This document shows, piece after piece, positions 1-12,788 of a stretch of 64,000 nt of DNA (its first letter is position 1; each line of letters starts with the position of its first letter). The notes beneath the pieces were generated by a model. It saw only the letters and a list, made by a program, of their open reading frames with translations, had not been told where the DNA came from and searched no databases. The stretch is from Dioscorea cayenensis subsp. rotundata (lineage: Eukaryota; Streptophyta; Magnoliopsida; Dioscoreales; Dioscoreaceae). A program made the position numbers and the translations under genes. Location: NCBI RefSeq assembly GCF_009730915.1, contig NC_052487.1:3187928-3251927 (forward strand), given 5' to 3'.

Positions 1-363
1 TTTAGTGATATTTAAATTAATTTTTTTACAATAAATTATTAAACTATATTTCATTTTATAAATATAGTAATGTAGACGCACATATTTTATATTTTAATAA
101 ACAACTTTTTTTTAATGCATAAATAAAGCCACTTGCTTTACTGGACTAAACCACTCAAATTATGTTCGTTGATACGGCGAAATACTCTTATCAAAGTCAA
201 AAACACTTATTTCTCTTGGTTTCCAATTTTAATTTTGGTTTAAAAAACTTACAATCAAAATAATTTTATTCTATTAATTTATATTTACTATAAATAACTA
301 AATTAACTAAATTTGAATATACATATATAAACTCTTGAAATTACATATATACCCTCAAACAAG
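1..363. other. AT-rich spacer
   Basis: Very AT-rich sequence without a supportable gene. It runs up to a miniature transposon that begins at 364. I see no RNA gene in it. Confidence 0.6.
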
Positions 364-648
364 TAGGGGTGACAAAACGGGTACTTACATGATTAAACAA
401 TACAACGGTTTAAAACGTGTATAAGTTTAGTATAAATGGGTTCGTGATGTAAACGAGTCAACATGATTAAGATGTGCTTAAATTAAACGGTTTTGTGTCA
501 ACCTTGTGTAAGACATGATTAACACGAATATATGAGTAAATAAGTAATTATAGCCCATATATATATTGGATTTTAAATACAGACGTATGTTGGACTTAAA
601 TATCTAAGTATTAATATATAAACCGGTTTACATGAATTGACACCCTTA
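364..648. mobile_element. hAT-like miniature inverted-repeat element (MITE)
   Basis: A 285 bp element with short terminal inverted repeats. The left end reads TAGGGGTGACAA and the right end, reverse-complemented, reads TAAGGGTGTCAA, a 10 of 12 match. It is flanked by an 8 bp target duplication, CAAACAAG at 356-363 and CAAACAAT at 649-656, with 7 of 8 bases matching. Eight-base duplications and CAGGGGTG/TAGGGGTG-like ends are typical of non-autonomous hAT elements. It has no coding capacity. It lies about 300 bp upstream of the PB1 gene start, so it may form the distal edge of that promoter. The single mismatch in the duplication suggests it is not very recent. Confidence 0.7.
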
Positions 649-753
649 CAAACAATTCATAGTTTAATATAAAACATAAAAAAAAAATAAAAATATACAC
701 AACAAATAAATAAATAAATAATTTAAATTTTAAAAAATAAAAAAATTGAAAAT

Positions 754-870
754 CCTAAACCCTAAACCCATGTCAAATTGGTTAAACAAAACCCAAATAT
801 CATGTGGGGCCCAATCTCAAATCCGGGTTCCGTTACTTTTTTTTTTTTTCCAAATTTTTTATTATAAATA
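754..870 (+). promoter_or_regulatory. Core promoter of the PB1 gene (telo-box and TATA box)
   Basis: CCTAAACCCTAAACCC at 754-769 contains two overlapping telo-box motifs (AAACCCTA), common in plant promoters of growth-associated genes. TATAAATA at 863-870 lies 71 bp before the ATG at 941, which suits a short leader starting near 895. The motifs are seen; their activity is inferred. Confidence 0.5.
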
Positions 871-940
871 ACACCCTCCATTCCAACCCCTTCCTCTTCT
901 CCAAAACCCCTTCCCAAATCTCCAACCCTTCTTCTCCGGC

Positions 941-2616
941 ATGGAGCTCGCCGGCGCCACCTCCGTCGCCGGCCTCGCCTACCCCGACTCCGTCGACTCC
1001 TCCCCCAGCTCTCGCGGCCGTGAATCATGGGATGATCCCCCGGCTGCCGCCGATGCTCTCCCCTTGAAGCTCCGTTTCATGTGTAGCTATGGCGGCCGCA
1101 TCGTCCCCCGCCCCACCGATAAGTCTCTCTGCTATCTCGGCGGCGAGACCCGCATCATCGTCGTCGACCGCCACTCTACCCTCGCTGACCTCTCCTCTCG
1201 CTTGTCCCGCTCCCTCCTTGGTGGCCGTGCCTTCTCTCTCAAGTACCAGCTCCCCAACGAGGATCTCGATGCTCTTATCTCCGTCTCCAGCGATGAGGAC
1301 CTTGAAAATATGATCGACGAGTATGATCGTCTTCTCCAGGGTGGCGGTGGCGGTGGCGGGGGATCATCCTCCCGTTCGTCGCGAATCCGGCTCTTCTTGT
1401 TCCCATCCAAGTCTGAGTCCGCCCCGTCCTCCATTGGATCTGGATCGCTGCTTGAAGACTCCAAGTCGGAGACCTGGTTCGTCGACGCGCTCAACAGCGG
1501 CATCGGCTCCGCCGGTGCGTTGCCCCGGGGACTCTCCGCCGATTCGGCGTCGGTCAACTGTCTTCTCGGCTTGGAGGATGATTCATCCACGCATTCTCGC
1601 GCCGACGTGGAGCAGCACGTACTCCACCGCCCAGACTCGTCCGGCCGGCTTCCCTTGGTCGCGGACTTGCCAATGCTCGAGACTATCTCCTCAGGACCTC
1701 AGCCTTTCTTATCTAATCTCCCACCGATCCCTGTCTGGCCGGAGGATCGCTCTCCTGATCGACGAGTCGGCGGTCTAGACGATCATTTCTCGCAAATGAA
1801 TCTCTCCGCCGGAACCCATCCACCGCCGATTCCGATGCCGATCCCACTCCCACCCGTCTCATCTACAACTCTCTCCATCTCACCATCCGAAATCCCTAAT
1901 CGCGTCTTCTCCGACGACGAGAAATCAGAGAAATCGGATCAAAACGCCGTCCGCAAGACTCCAGCACCATCGATGCAAACTATCCAATCTCAATTCCCTC
2001 CAAAGATCGAATCCCCAATCCCTGAATCCCTCCCCAGGTAATCCTCATCCCTTCAATCCCCATTCCATCTCCCCAAATTCTCCAAAAACCAACTTTTTTT
2101 CAACAATTTCTCAATCAATGCAGGCCTTTCTATGCAAACCCGATCACGGAATCCAAACGAGAAGCTCCTCCACGGATGCCACCGTCGTCCTCGACGATGC
2201 AGCCGGAGCAACACCAGCACCAGCATTTCGTCACCACTAATCCCCATTACCTCCATCACCAACACACAGCCACTATGGTTCCAATCCAATCCTACTACCA
2301 AATCCCTCAGCAATCCCAGCAACCCCACCATTTCGATTCCCAAATCCATCCCATGTACTACCTCCCCATCCACTCCAATCCCTCCACCATCCCCACCTCC
2401 GCCGCCGCTCCCCGTCCCTCCCTCCCCTCCGGCATTCCCTACCACATGATCTCCAACTACGGCTACGAATACGCCGCCGCCGCCGCCGCCGCCGCCGCCA
2501 CTACCGCCCCCGATTCCTCCCACTCCCAACTCTACTACACCCAGCCAACACCATCTCCAGCACCGGCGCCGGCGCCGCCCACTCCCGCCGACACCAAACC
2601 CACCAGAGCCTCATAG
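941..2616 (+). CDS. PB1 (Phox/Bem1p) domain-containing protein
   Basis: Two coding exons, 941-2037 and 2124-2616, joined by a GT-AG intron of 86 bp, encode 529 residues. The PB1 domain spans about residues 42-132. It starts at LKLRFMCSYGG and holds the acidic OPCA stretch PNEDLDALISVSSDEDLE, so an interaction through the acidic face is expected. The rest is disordered: a Gly run follows the domain, then Ser/Pro-rich sequence, then a Gln/His/Pro-rich tail with a run of nine Ala encoded by a GCC repeat (about 2466-2499). No kinase, NLP or ARF domain is attached, which places it in the large plant group of stand-alone octicosapeptide/PB1 proteins. These presumably act as oligomerising scaffolds; the partner is unknown. 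The ATG at 941 is the first in frame after the TATA box. Confidence 0.9.
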
Positions 2617-3219
2617 TCCTGTAAGCCTTCACTTACATCCATTAAATTAGAAATTTTTTTTTTCCTTATTTTTGCACTATTTCCTCTTCTTTTACTTTGA
2701 TTCATATATGTGTGTGTGTGTTACAATATCTTCATATCATCATATATTTTTCCAGTGATCTTATTACTGTGCTTACTTAAGATGATGACAACCAAATAAT
2801 ACCAATCTCTTTCTTCCACCAATCTCTGCATGTAAATATTACTACCATTGAATGAATAAAATTTAGGATATATGGCAGCATGCCACCATCTCTTTTCTCA
2901 TATTTTTTTTTTTCCCTTCATACTATTAAGAATTCTTTAATGGCTTTGTGGTACGAGATCCAACCTGGATTTCCTGGAGATGAGCTCTTTCTCAGGTGGC
3001 TTGCATGAACTTTTCTTTCTTTTTTTTTATTAAAAATAAATAAAAAAAAAACTTGGAAGATGAGTTCCATGTGGTGGTCTGTGCTTGTGTGTCTTCTACG
3101 TGTGTACAATGTTGCATGTGATGTGTTTGTGATTTCCATTAGTTTATTTTTTTATGTACTTCTTATCTTTTTTTTTAAAAACTCATTTTTTTAGTTGTTT
3201 ACTTAATGAGTTGTTAACG

Positions 3220-3253
<34 letters not shown>

Positions 3254-5959
3254 AGAAACTAGAAAGAAGTAGAGCATGTTTTGGCAAACAAATGCTCATA
3301 ATAGATAACAAAGACAGATAACTAGTATTTCAGTACAAATCTTGTTGAATTTTAATCTGGATTTCTTGTTTTAATTAACATTTCATTGAGTTCTACAGCA
3401 AATTTTAGTATCTGATTGTTCCATTACCTGCTTCAAACTATATATTTATACATATGTATGCACTATGATTTGTGGTTGCTTTTTCTTTTTGTGTTACTGA
3501 ATAATTGTGGACATGAAATGTGACTTTATATGTACCAAGCTCTGCATTGAACTTGAAATGTGAAACTACTCTAGACCCAGATTTGTTTGTTTTTACATGT
3601 AAGCAAATATTTGGTAAATTATGGTATGTAATTAATTACACACAAGTTTATACAGTATTTCATGCCTCAAATGATTGGTCAAAGAAAGAGTTTTGTGACT
3701 AGGACTGCTCTGAACATCTGGAGTCACAGCCAGCAATGTGCTGAGTAAGCTCACTCATCCATGCATGAAATAACATTAGATGATGTTTCTTTTTCCATCC
3801 TTGGATGCCGCTAGCAAGTTGAAGGACTTGACATGCTTTTGGACCACTTGACTATCTATCTATCTATCTATCTATAAACCTTTTTCTTGACTGCTGTTCA
3901 AATTTCCATTGAAGTTCACATTGACACAGTGTTGAAAATCAACATCATTCACCCTCTTTAATGGTGTCATTAATTTAGGTTTGGTTTTATCTTTGACTGT
4001 CTTTAATCAATAATACTAGTCATGTCTTATCTTTGAGGCAATGGCATTGACTATTTATATTGTCCTTTCATATCATCTATTCCTTTTCTTTTGCAAATGA
4101 TATGACTAGTTATTAAGATGTTAATTTTAGCCTTTTAATTTTGGAAAGAAATGAAATGTTGGATAATTATTTACTAGAGTACCACATTTACTCTTACCAT
4201 TTTTATTACATATTTACACATAAAATTTTACTCCATTATGTATAGATATCCAAAACCAAAAGTGTGTTGTGTATTCAAAGAACTATTGATTAACATATGA
4301 TTTTAGTGATAAACTTATGGATTATAGTTTATTTAAATTTATATTTAAATCATTTATATCCAAAATTCTTTAAAACAACATCTAAATTAACATTAATATT
4401 GTGAATATGTTATTTTTATTTTAGGTTATTTACATCATGAGAAGTATATATATAAAAAAAACATTTTATGAGGACCTTTCCCAATGTTTATGATTTTCTG
4501 GGGACCTCTTGATCAGGTAACCATCCCTGTTAAGGTTGGCCAGAAAAACACCATATAGTGATATAAATCAGGTTAAACAAATTAAGTAATAAAAATTAAT
4601 TAATTTTCAAATAATAATTATTAAAACGCATCAATTTGTATTGCTTTTTTTATTCACTTTCTTCTTTTATCCCCTTTCAATTATTGCTCCATCAATGGAA
4701 ATTAAATAAAAAGGAATAATGGCATTTAATGCATTAAAAGCAGGAGACAAATTTTATTAATATATTTCCTAATCAATCAAATGTTCTAATTAAAATAATT
4801 TCCTTATTGTGAATCCAACCTTGCAAGATGAGGACAAAAAGGTATTTTTTTATAATTTTAAACCTTCATGGAATCTTCAGTCTAAAATATGTTTTATATT
4901 ATAAACTTTTAATGAATACCCTTATAATGCCTTTGCATAACTGAGAATTAGAAATACTTAGATTTTATATTTTTGTAAACTTGAGAATTCTCACGGGTGT
5001 TACACTTATGAGTTGTGACCAATGAAAAGACCTCACCAACATCAGATACTAATTATTAAATCCCTGAATTGTATTTTCTCAAATATACTTATTTACAATA
5101 TATATATATATATATATCTTAAGTGGTCATATATTAAATTTCAGATGCCTAAAATTGTAAATAAAGAGGATTAATAAATTAAATGTCAATGGTTGCTCAA
5201 GGAAATCATTTTAAGGAAATCACTTGATATACTTCATGGAAGATTTTTTTTTTTTTTCTTATTTTTTTCTTATTTTTATGACAAACGCTATATACATTAA
5301 GGCGTGCACATAAGTCGAAATTGATCATTCAGTCTGTTTAATTTAAGATTTTTTAAATATCTCACACTTACTTTTGACAATAAGACCAATACCGCTGGTC
5401 TATGAACTCTTTGGTATAAATGAATTTTTTTTTAGCACATAATAAAGGTGGTATAAATGAAAAACAAAAATTAAAATAAATATTGAGGTTTTTACATATA
5501 CATTCCCTTGCAAAACCCGATATTAAACTTGTAAATAAGTAAAATATCTCCATATGTTTATACCCTTGAAAAATAAATATATACACTCAATTTCATTTAA
5601 TTATGTCTATATTTAAATACATTATACATCTGTCTTTTTCTTGATTTTTTTTCCTTTTACATTTTGAGTAGTAATCAATTTCAAAAACACATTTATTATC
5701 TAATTACTATAATTACAGATCCCAAAAAAATTAAAAAAATTCAAAATATTTAATTGAGAAATACAAAAAAAATATTGATAATATAATTTAACAATTAAAT
5801 ATAATTATCCTCACAAAAATCTTTGTGAGGAGTATACATGTGAAATTTTGAGTTTTCACTGAGCTATACATACAAATACATTTATTAAAAAAAGCCTAAT
5901 AAATAAAATCAAAAAAAAAAAATCCAAAAAATAGCCTTTTATATATTCTCTTTATTATA
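2617..5959. other. Intergenic spacer with simple repeats
   Basis: About 3.3 kb of AT-rich sequence. The first few hundred bases should hold the 3' UTR of the PB1 gene. Otherwise I see only microsatellites and a perfect 9 bp stem hairpin (CCTCACAAA/TTTGTGAGG, about 5809-5830). The small ORFs here have no recognisable features. Confidence 0.55.
3219..3253. repeat. (GTT)n microsatellite
   Basis: About eleven uninterrupted GTT/TTG units. A second simple repeat, (CTAT)n, lies at 3852-3874. Confidence 0.9.
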
Positions 5960-6134
5960 TATATATATATATATAAAAAGTTTAAAGGTTCTGTTGTTTT
6001 TTAATTTTTTTTCGCTTTTTCCCCTAGTTATGAGCAGTTCCACAGTCCACTGAAACCCCCACCGGAGTTCTCCCTCGCCGTTTGCTTCTTCTCTTGTCTC
6101 TTTTCGATTGAAGCTCCGTTCTTGATTGATCCAG
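5960..6134 (+). promoter_or_regulatory. Promoter and probable non-coding first exon of the first LPP gene
   Basis: A TATA-type run ending TATATAAAAAG lies near 5965-5980, followed by a C-rich leader to CCAG at 6134. GT at 6135 is a likely donor. The matching acceptor would be the AG at 7499-7500, just before GATAAT and the ATG at 7507, giving a 5' UTR intron of about 1.37 kb. Other short UTR exons, for example one ending near 6335, cannot be excluded. This is inferred; the second LPP copy has the same arrangement. Confidence 0.45.
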
Positions 6135-7506
6135 GTGCTTTGGGCTGTGATTTGATGTCTTTTTTTCTTGTTTTGATTCAGTTTTGAGATATATAGGCAG
6201 TGATTCATGTTTGTTCTTGTTTTTTCTTTTGTGTTTTTGTTTTTGTGTTTTATTTTGAAGTTTTATGGTGTTATCTTGTGGCGCAGGTTGGAAAAAGCCA
6301 TGCTTTCTTCTTGGTTGTTGAATGCTTTCCATAGGGTAAAGTTAGCCACTTTTAAATCTCATTTGTTTATGCAAATTCCTTCCTTTTTTGTTTTTTGATA
6401 TTATGTTGCAAGTTTTCTACTTGTTAATCTCAAAGATTGATCATGCTTTGGTGCTTCACTATTTGTTAAAAAAAAGGTTCTGGATTATGTGTTGAATTAT
6501 TTTGAGGAGAGATGGAGGATGGTGAATTCTTTGGGATCAGAGATTATTGGATTTTAGTAGATAATTGAACGCATGAAGATGTAGGGCTTTAAGACTTCTG
6601 ATTTAGTGTATTGGGTTGGGCATTTTATGCTGTTTTGCTTTTATTTAATTGTTTTGTTTGATATGCAAGACAAATTATTGATTACTTGATCTCATCTTGT
6701 TTGTGAGTTGTGGTTCATGTGAACATCTTGTCTTGGTATGCATAGTTTTTTATTGAAATAGCAAATGTGTTTCCAATTTTAAGAATTTTATTGTAATTTG
6801 AAATGGTTAAAAACAGTGAACTATGGTCAATTTTATATGATGCTTCTTCTTCTTTTTTTTTTTTAAAAAAAATGGCACATTCTTATTTTCACATCATTCG
6901 AAAGCATGTTTTGTTCTTGTAAATTAGGAAATTCTACAAACTGTCTTGTGGAAGTCATTGGTTAGAAATGATTGAAAGGACAACTTGTGCCGCAACACCA
7001 GAGGAAGTTGGTTAGCTGTTTTTGTTTGATGTGACCAGATTGGTAAATTTTTGTTTGATGGCTGTTGAAGTTTTTCTAGGACACATCTTTGGATTAGATT
7101 AATTCGGTCCTGATCATAGTTGGGATTGAAGTGGTGTGTTTTATATCTAGGTCTGCAGCATATCTTCCTATACAACTGCAGTGTTATAGAATATTGATTA
7201 TGAGTGGCCATGTTTTAAGTTAAAGATGAAACTGTTTGGTTTTCATTCTTTCCAGAGGAAATATGAGATCTATATGAACTGCCACACTTGATTTTGTTCA
7301 AGTTGAAGTCTTGTCTTGTTAGCAGGTATCATGGTTTTCATTAGCCAACTTGCATATATATCATTAACAGGATCAAGGTGTTGTAGATTTGAGGACTACC
7401 TTGAGGCCTGAGCCAGTATTATGTAGTTAGGGAGTCCTATTTTGGATGGTTATTGAAGTTTCAAGTTTCGGCTGATTTGATCCTTGTTATAACATGACAG
7501 GATAAT

Positions 7507-9831
7507 ATGAGGGAAATTCAGCTTGGCACACACACAGTGCAGTCTCATGGAGTAAAAGTAGCAAAGTTTCACAAGCATGACTGGTTTATTCTCATTTCTC
7601 TACTTGTACTAGTGGGTACTCTGGATGCTATACATCCTTTCTATCGCTTTGTTGGAAAGGATATGATGACTGATCTTAAATATCCATTAAAAAGCAACAC
7701 TGTGCCAGTATGGGCTGTCCCGGTAGGTTCCTTCATATTACCACTTCTGGTTGTTATGTTCCTTGGAATTATGACCCCATACACATAATTGCTTGGTACT
7801 TTCTATTCAATGTCAATGATCAGATTATTGCAGTGCTGTTACCCATGGCTGTCTTTGTTGGCTTCTATTTCCGAAGAAGAGATGTTTATGATCTACATCA
7901 TGCAATACTGGGTAATTTCGGTCTATTGCCTTTCATACTTCAATAATTAGCTTAATGTTTATAAGTGTTGGAGAATACTATGGAGATTGATAACCTTAGT
8001 GCGAGGACAGGTCTCCTATATTCTGTGTTGATCACTGCTGTTATAACTGATGCAATCAAGGATGCTGTTGGACGGCCTCGGCCTGACTTCTTTTGGCGAT
8101 GTTTTCCTGATGGAAAGGAGGTCTGACCATTTTCCAATCATTCTCTTTTTGCGTAAATTCTTGATATTATAAAGAACCCATATCCATTTCTTATGAGCAT
8201 ATTTTATTGAAATACTTTTCTTTATTCTTTGTTCAGTTGTATGATAACATCACAGGAAATGTTATTTGCCATGGAGAGAAAAGTGTGATAAAGGAAGGAC
8301 ACAAAAGCTTCCCAAGCGGTCATACTTCATGTAAGAGTTTCACATTAATATGATCTCCACAAGCCTATGGTTATTGAAACATCTCTGTTTTGCATGCAAG
8401 AGCATGTTATGACATTTGCCATTTCATTTTTCTGTCCATTTAAAATGCTTTAAATATGTACACTGGAGTGACTATTATAGCTATTAAAACTCAAAAATGA
8501 AGCCCAGTTAACTAACTGTTCACTTTTGTTTTTCAAAAGTCTAATATTTACCATCAGGAGATGTTAATTTAAATACAAAAACATATAAAGTGCCTAAGAA
8601 GACATTTGTTACAAGTTTATTGATAGCTTAACATCTTCATTCATATTATTGTTTTTTCCTGCATGTATTAGACACAATGAACCAAATTGAACTCTCCTTT
8701 TATACAGGGGCCTTTTCTGGTCTTGGCTTTTTGGCATTGTATTTATCTGGGAAAATCAAAGTGTTTGATCGTAGGGGTCACATTGCGAAACTTTGCCTTG
8801 TATTTCTTCCTTTGCTCTGTGCGTCACTTGTTGGAATTTCTCGGGTGGATGACTATTGGCATCATTGGCAGGATGTCTTTGCCGGCGGTCTTCTTGGTTT
8901 GTGCCATATATTTAATAATCTTATCTTCTTGAAAACAATGAAGAAAAGGGAATCGTTGTAAATCATATTTGTTGTCCTTGTCTCACCATTGCTTTGTATT
9001 CTTTTAGGACTTGCAATGGCGACATTTTGTTATCTGCAGTTCTTCCCTCCTCCTTATCACACTGAAGGTAATGTGACTTCATTTTGCCATTTTTGATTCC
9101 AAGAACTGTCATGCCTATGCATTAAAAATTCAGTGGGTTCATTCTAACATTTTAAGTTTTATGAACTACATTTTGTTGTTTTTAGTTTCTGGTTTGAAGC
9201 CTGCACCAAAGAAGCTGTTCTTCCTGAGAGATTGCATAACTAATTTTAAACCTACCTGTCATTGCTAGTTGCTATATCCTGTTGACTCAGATTTGCTTTG
9301 AATGCGTGCATTATCATTGATTATAAGATATGTTTAATATGCTTTATTTAACCACACAAATTAGTAAAACACAGTCAGTCACAAGTAACAAACTTGATCA
9401 AATGAGTTATTTGACTAGTATGTTAGCTTTAGCTTCTATTGATTTGCCGAAGCAAAAGCATGACCGATGTGCTCGTATGTGTTCTCCTGCAAAATGCTAG
9501 CATGAATTAGCAAAGTTTTGTACTATTGCAAGATTCATACATCCATATTTGTCAAGTTTCCTTCATGAGAGTGATCATGCATCCACTCAATTGTTTCTGA
9601 TAGTCTGAAAGGCCGTATTTTCCTGATCATCTAACAATCAATAGTTCATTAAATTGTTGCCCAGGCTGGGGACCTTATGCATACTTTCAGATGCTGGAGG
9701 AGTCCCGGGCGAGCGGGATCACGCCGAGCACTGCAAACATGCATACTGAGGCAAACAATGGGATCAGATTACATGAACAAGGAAACCAAAACAGGACCAT
9801 TCTTGATGAATTGGAAGCAGGCAGGCTGTAA
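7507..9831 (+). CDS. Lipid phosphate phosphatase, LPP2 type (tandem copy 1)
   Basis: Seven coding exons: 7507-7722, 7824-7911, 8011-8120, 8237-8330, 8708-8896, 9008-9067 and 9665-9831, all GT-AG, encode 307 residues. It is a multi-pass membrane PAP2-family phosphatase that removes phosphate from phosphatidic acid and related lipid phosphates, giving diacylglycerol. All three catalytic motifs are intact: K118-x6-R125-P126 (KDAVGRPRP), P164-S-G-H167, and S214-R-x5-H221 (SRVDDYWH). The N-terminus ([18 protein letters not shown]) and the FFPPPY motif are close to Arabidopsis LPP2. The C-terminal tail after [10 protein letters not shown] is longer than in the second copy and unlike it. The start follows an AG acceptor, and an in-frame stop lies just upstream at 7495 within the intron. 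Confidence 0.95.
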
Positions 9832-10267
9832 AAGTATCTGATTGAAACAAGCTTGTGTTGCATTTTATGTTTTTGTGTTCTTACTACGTTGTCACTGTTT
9901 ATGCTAACTTAGAATTGTTATCAGTGTATGTTAGTTTGACTTACGATCATAGATTAGAAATCTACCAACATTTACCAATATTTATGCAGGATGTTGGATT
10001 TCAATCCAATAGTTATACACTTTGTAGTAAATAGTATTACTGTATTTATAAATAGTAGAATAGTAAAAATGGGATGTACAGGATTTTGATCTAAATCGTT
10101 CAATTAGTTTCAACACAGTAGTTGCTGAAGAAATCTGAAACAGAAACCATTTTAAAAACAAAACCTAAATTAATCAACCCAACTAATTCCTAATTATGTC
10201 GCACCCTAATTAGTACTGTGTTCAATTACAGATGTTCTACTAACGTTCGCAATTGAGGTAAAGTCAT

Positions 10268-10522
10268 ATATATATATATATATGAGGTTGAGTAATTTAG
10301 GGACATCTAGGGATGTCTATAGTAGCTGTCAACTAATAATTCAATAGCTACGATCATTATAAACAGTATCAAATTTTGTTTTAAAATGTCACAAAGTATT
10401 TGTGAACAATAAAAGATGTACAATATTTATATAAACAAATAGCCGTTAAATGATGATCCAACGACTGTGATTAAAAGTTCATGAAGAATTGACATGACTA
10501 GATTATCTTCTATATATATATA
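10268..10522. mobile_element. TA-flanked hairpin-ended miniature element, copy 1
   Basis: About 255 bp bounded on both sides by TA dinucleotide runs (10268-10283 and 10512-10522). Near the left end is a short hairpin, GGACATC...GATGTCT. Near the right end is a phrase of the type 'GATGATCCAACGACTGTGA'. Two other segments in this window (52263-52543 and 58456-58710) share this plan. It resembles Micron-type or related non-autonomous elements that target TA repeats. The family name is inferred. Confidence 0.4.
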
Positions 10523-11790
10523 TTGAATATTATGGTAAATAGAAAATGTTAGTTTAATGAACGTTCTTGGTATTTTCATAATGTGAGTTCACAAATACTT
10601 CAATATGAATTGGTTAGGTAAGGATGGAGCTTAGTCATTATTTAATGTGCAAAGTTTGAGTTAATTATTATTCAGGGCTCACTAAAATAAATTATATATA
10701 AATATATATATGTTAATAAAATGCTAATTTATCAATGAAAATGGGAAAATAATGAATTTTTATACTTGATTGAAAGTTGCCAAAACCTTATCCTACCTGG
10801 CCCACTCTCATTTTCAGTTTTATAAGTTAAATTTTTTATATTTTCTGTACAAAATTATAAATCAGTTAAAAATATATTAAATGTGGATAATTACTTAAAA
10901 ACTCCATCTATTTTTTTTCCCATTTTGATTGTATTGTCCCTCGAATTTTTTTTTCCTTTACTTTTAATTCTTATTTTTTTTTGTTTTGAATTTTCTCTTA
11001 TCCTCTGTTGAGCTCTTATTGCCGAAGGAGCCGGGACAGAGTGTGAGCTTACCAATAAAAATCTAAAATATGGATAATTTTATAATTATAATTTTATTTT
11101 ATATAGTTGAGGAAATTCAATAAATTTAAAAAAAATTTGAAAAATTCAAAGAATCAGAGTATATAGGAGGTTGAACAAAATAAGCGATAAAATCATAATT
11201 TTTATATTTATTTAATAATATGAAAATTTCCTGATCTTTTATTCTGAACCAAGTGGAAACAAACAGAGAGGATGAAGTCACAAGCCGCATTTTCCCTTAA
11301 TTTGGGCTCCACTAATTAAAAATTAGACACAAAAAGTGATGTGGACTTTGCTCCCTTGCACTTAATTATCACTATTTGATGTCTGTGTTGATTATGGCAG
11401 TTGGTTGCCTTTTGTCAAAAAAGTTAAACTTTCTCCATTATGATGCTCATTCCACATCCCATCACTTTTAATTTCTTTTTAAGAAAATCATTAATTATAA
11501 ATATATTAAATTTATAAAAATATTATATATATATAACCAATGCAGGGAAATTACGTGTTATGACAATATATGTGTGAATCATAACCACAAACTTAATAAC
11601 GTATATATTCTCATATGCGTATTTCTTTAGTGAAACACGAATTTTTATACAGAAGATCCGATTGAATATTTTCTAAATAAATTTTATTATTTATTTATTT
11701 TTTCAATTCCTACTCTCTTCAGTAATAATTTAATATAACCTAAAAAACTTGTCATTCGCTTTATGAGAATATTTTTTTGAATAAATCTTG

Positions 11791-11791
<1 letters not shown>

Positions 11792-11837
<46 letters not shown>
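11792..11837. repeat. (TA)n microsatellite
   Basis: About 23 uninterrupted TA units upstream of the second LPP gene. Confidence 0.95.
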
Positions 11838-11838
<1 letters not shown>

Positions 11839-11879
11839 CACTTGTTACTCTATTCAGTAAGAATTTAATAGAATTTAAG

Positions 11880-12780
11880 GGACTTAAATGAAAATGAAAA
11901 TTTTCACCTAACCCCCTGAAATTGAGAAAGGAGGCAACCAACCAAATCGTGGGGGCTTCGAAGCTAATTTCGATTTCAAGGACGAGATCCATCAATTTCC
12001 ATCTCCATCCACTGCTAATCGTTTGCAGGTTCCCCTTCTTCTCAATCTCTTCTTTTTCCCTTTCTTCTCTGGCTTCTTCTGCATTATCTGGTCTCTAGCA
12101 GTGTTTTTCTCTTTTAAAAGAAGTTTTTTTTGTTTGTTCCTTTTGTTTCTTGAAGTATTTAGAGTCATTGTGTGAGAATTTTGTGGGTTTTGTTTGGATT
12201 GAGAGAAAATGGAGGAAGAGAGGGGAAATTGCATGAAAAGTTGTTTTCTTGTGTCTGTTTCTGTAGAATATGATTTAAAAATTGGAAATTTTGAAAAAAA
12301 AAAAAACAAAAAAGATTTCTTTTGTTGTTTGAAAATTAAATTTGTGATAATTTCTGAAATTAATGAATTTTTTTTAAATTATCATGGTTTGGAAAGCTAA
12401 ATAATCAAGATTAAAACTTAAAATTGGTACTGGATTACAGTAGAAATCAAACAATAGTCATACCTAGAATTCAGAAATTTATTTATGTGTAATTTATAAT
12501 TTTTAGTGAAAAGTTGTTCCATTTTGTGTGGATGTAAGCCCAATTTATGTGAGGGAACTATTCTTTGATTGAAAGGCATTCTTTTTTCCACTGAGAGTGA
12601 GCTATATGCTTGTGTTTGAATTCTTTATCTTTTTCTTGGAAGACATTTTCATATCTATAATATCTTATCTTATTTGAGATTGAGGTAATCCACCATTGCA
12701 AGTGTTGCAGCATGACACTGAAGGTTTTGGTTTTGAGATTCATAATTTGATTTTAAACTTATGTTTTATGTGTATTGTAG
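11880..12780 (+). promoter_or_regulatory. Leader exon and 5' UTR intron of the second LPP gene
   Basis: A GC-richer stretch ending GTTTGCAG at 12028 is followed by GT at 12029, a likely donor. The acceptor would be TTGTAG at 12775-12780, eight bases before the ATG at 12789, giving an intron of about 752 bp. The first LPP gene shows the same leader-intron arrangement with its intron ending just before the ATG, so the intron probably predates the duplication. Short ORFs here on the minus strand are Lys- and Phe-rich low-complexity sequence. Confidence 0.45.
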
Positions 12781-12788
12781 GAAGGGAA

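Larger units (their letters stand above)
9832..11880. other. Spacer between the tandem LPP genes
   Basis: AT-rich sequence holding the 3' UTR of the first LPP gene, a TA-flanked miniature element (10268-10522) and a long TA repeat (11792-11837). No gene is supportable. Confidence 0.6.

Noticed and set aside
1132-1590. 152-codon frame antisense to the PB1 gene
   Set aside because: It is a GC-rich shadow of the PB1 coding exon; the plus-strand frame has the conserved domain.
3520-3702. 60-codon + strand frame downstream of the PB1 gene
   Set aside because: No promoter, no recognisable domain and ordinary AT-rich spacer composition.
11992-12309. 105-codon minus-strand frame near the second LPP gene
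   Set aside because: Low-complexity Lys/Phe/Arg sequence lying across the leader exon and 5' UTR intron of the LPP gene.
12696-12788. Upstream extension of the second LPP frame
   Set aside because: It runs through the leader intron; the acceptor TTGTAG at 12780 and the family N-terminus fix the start at 12789.
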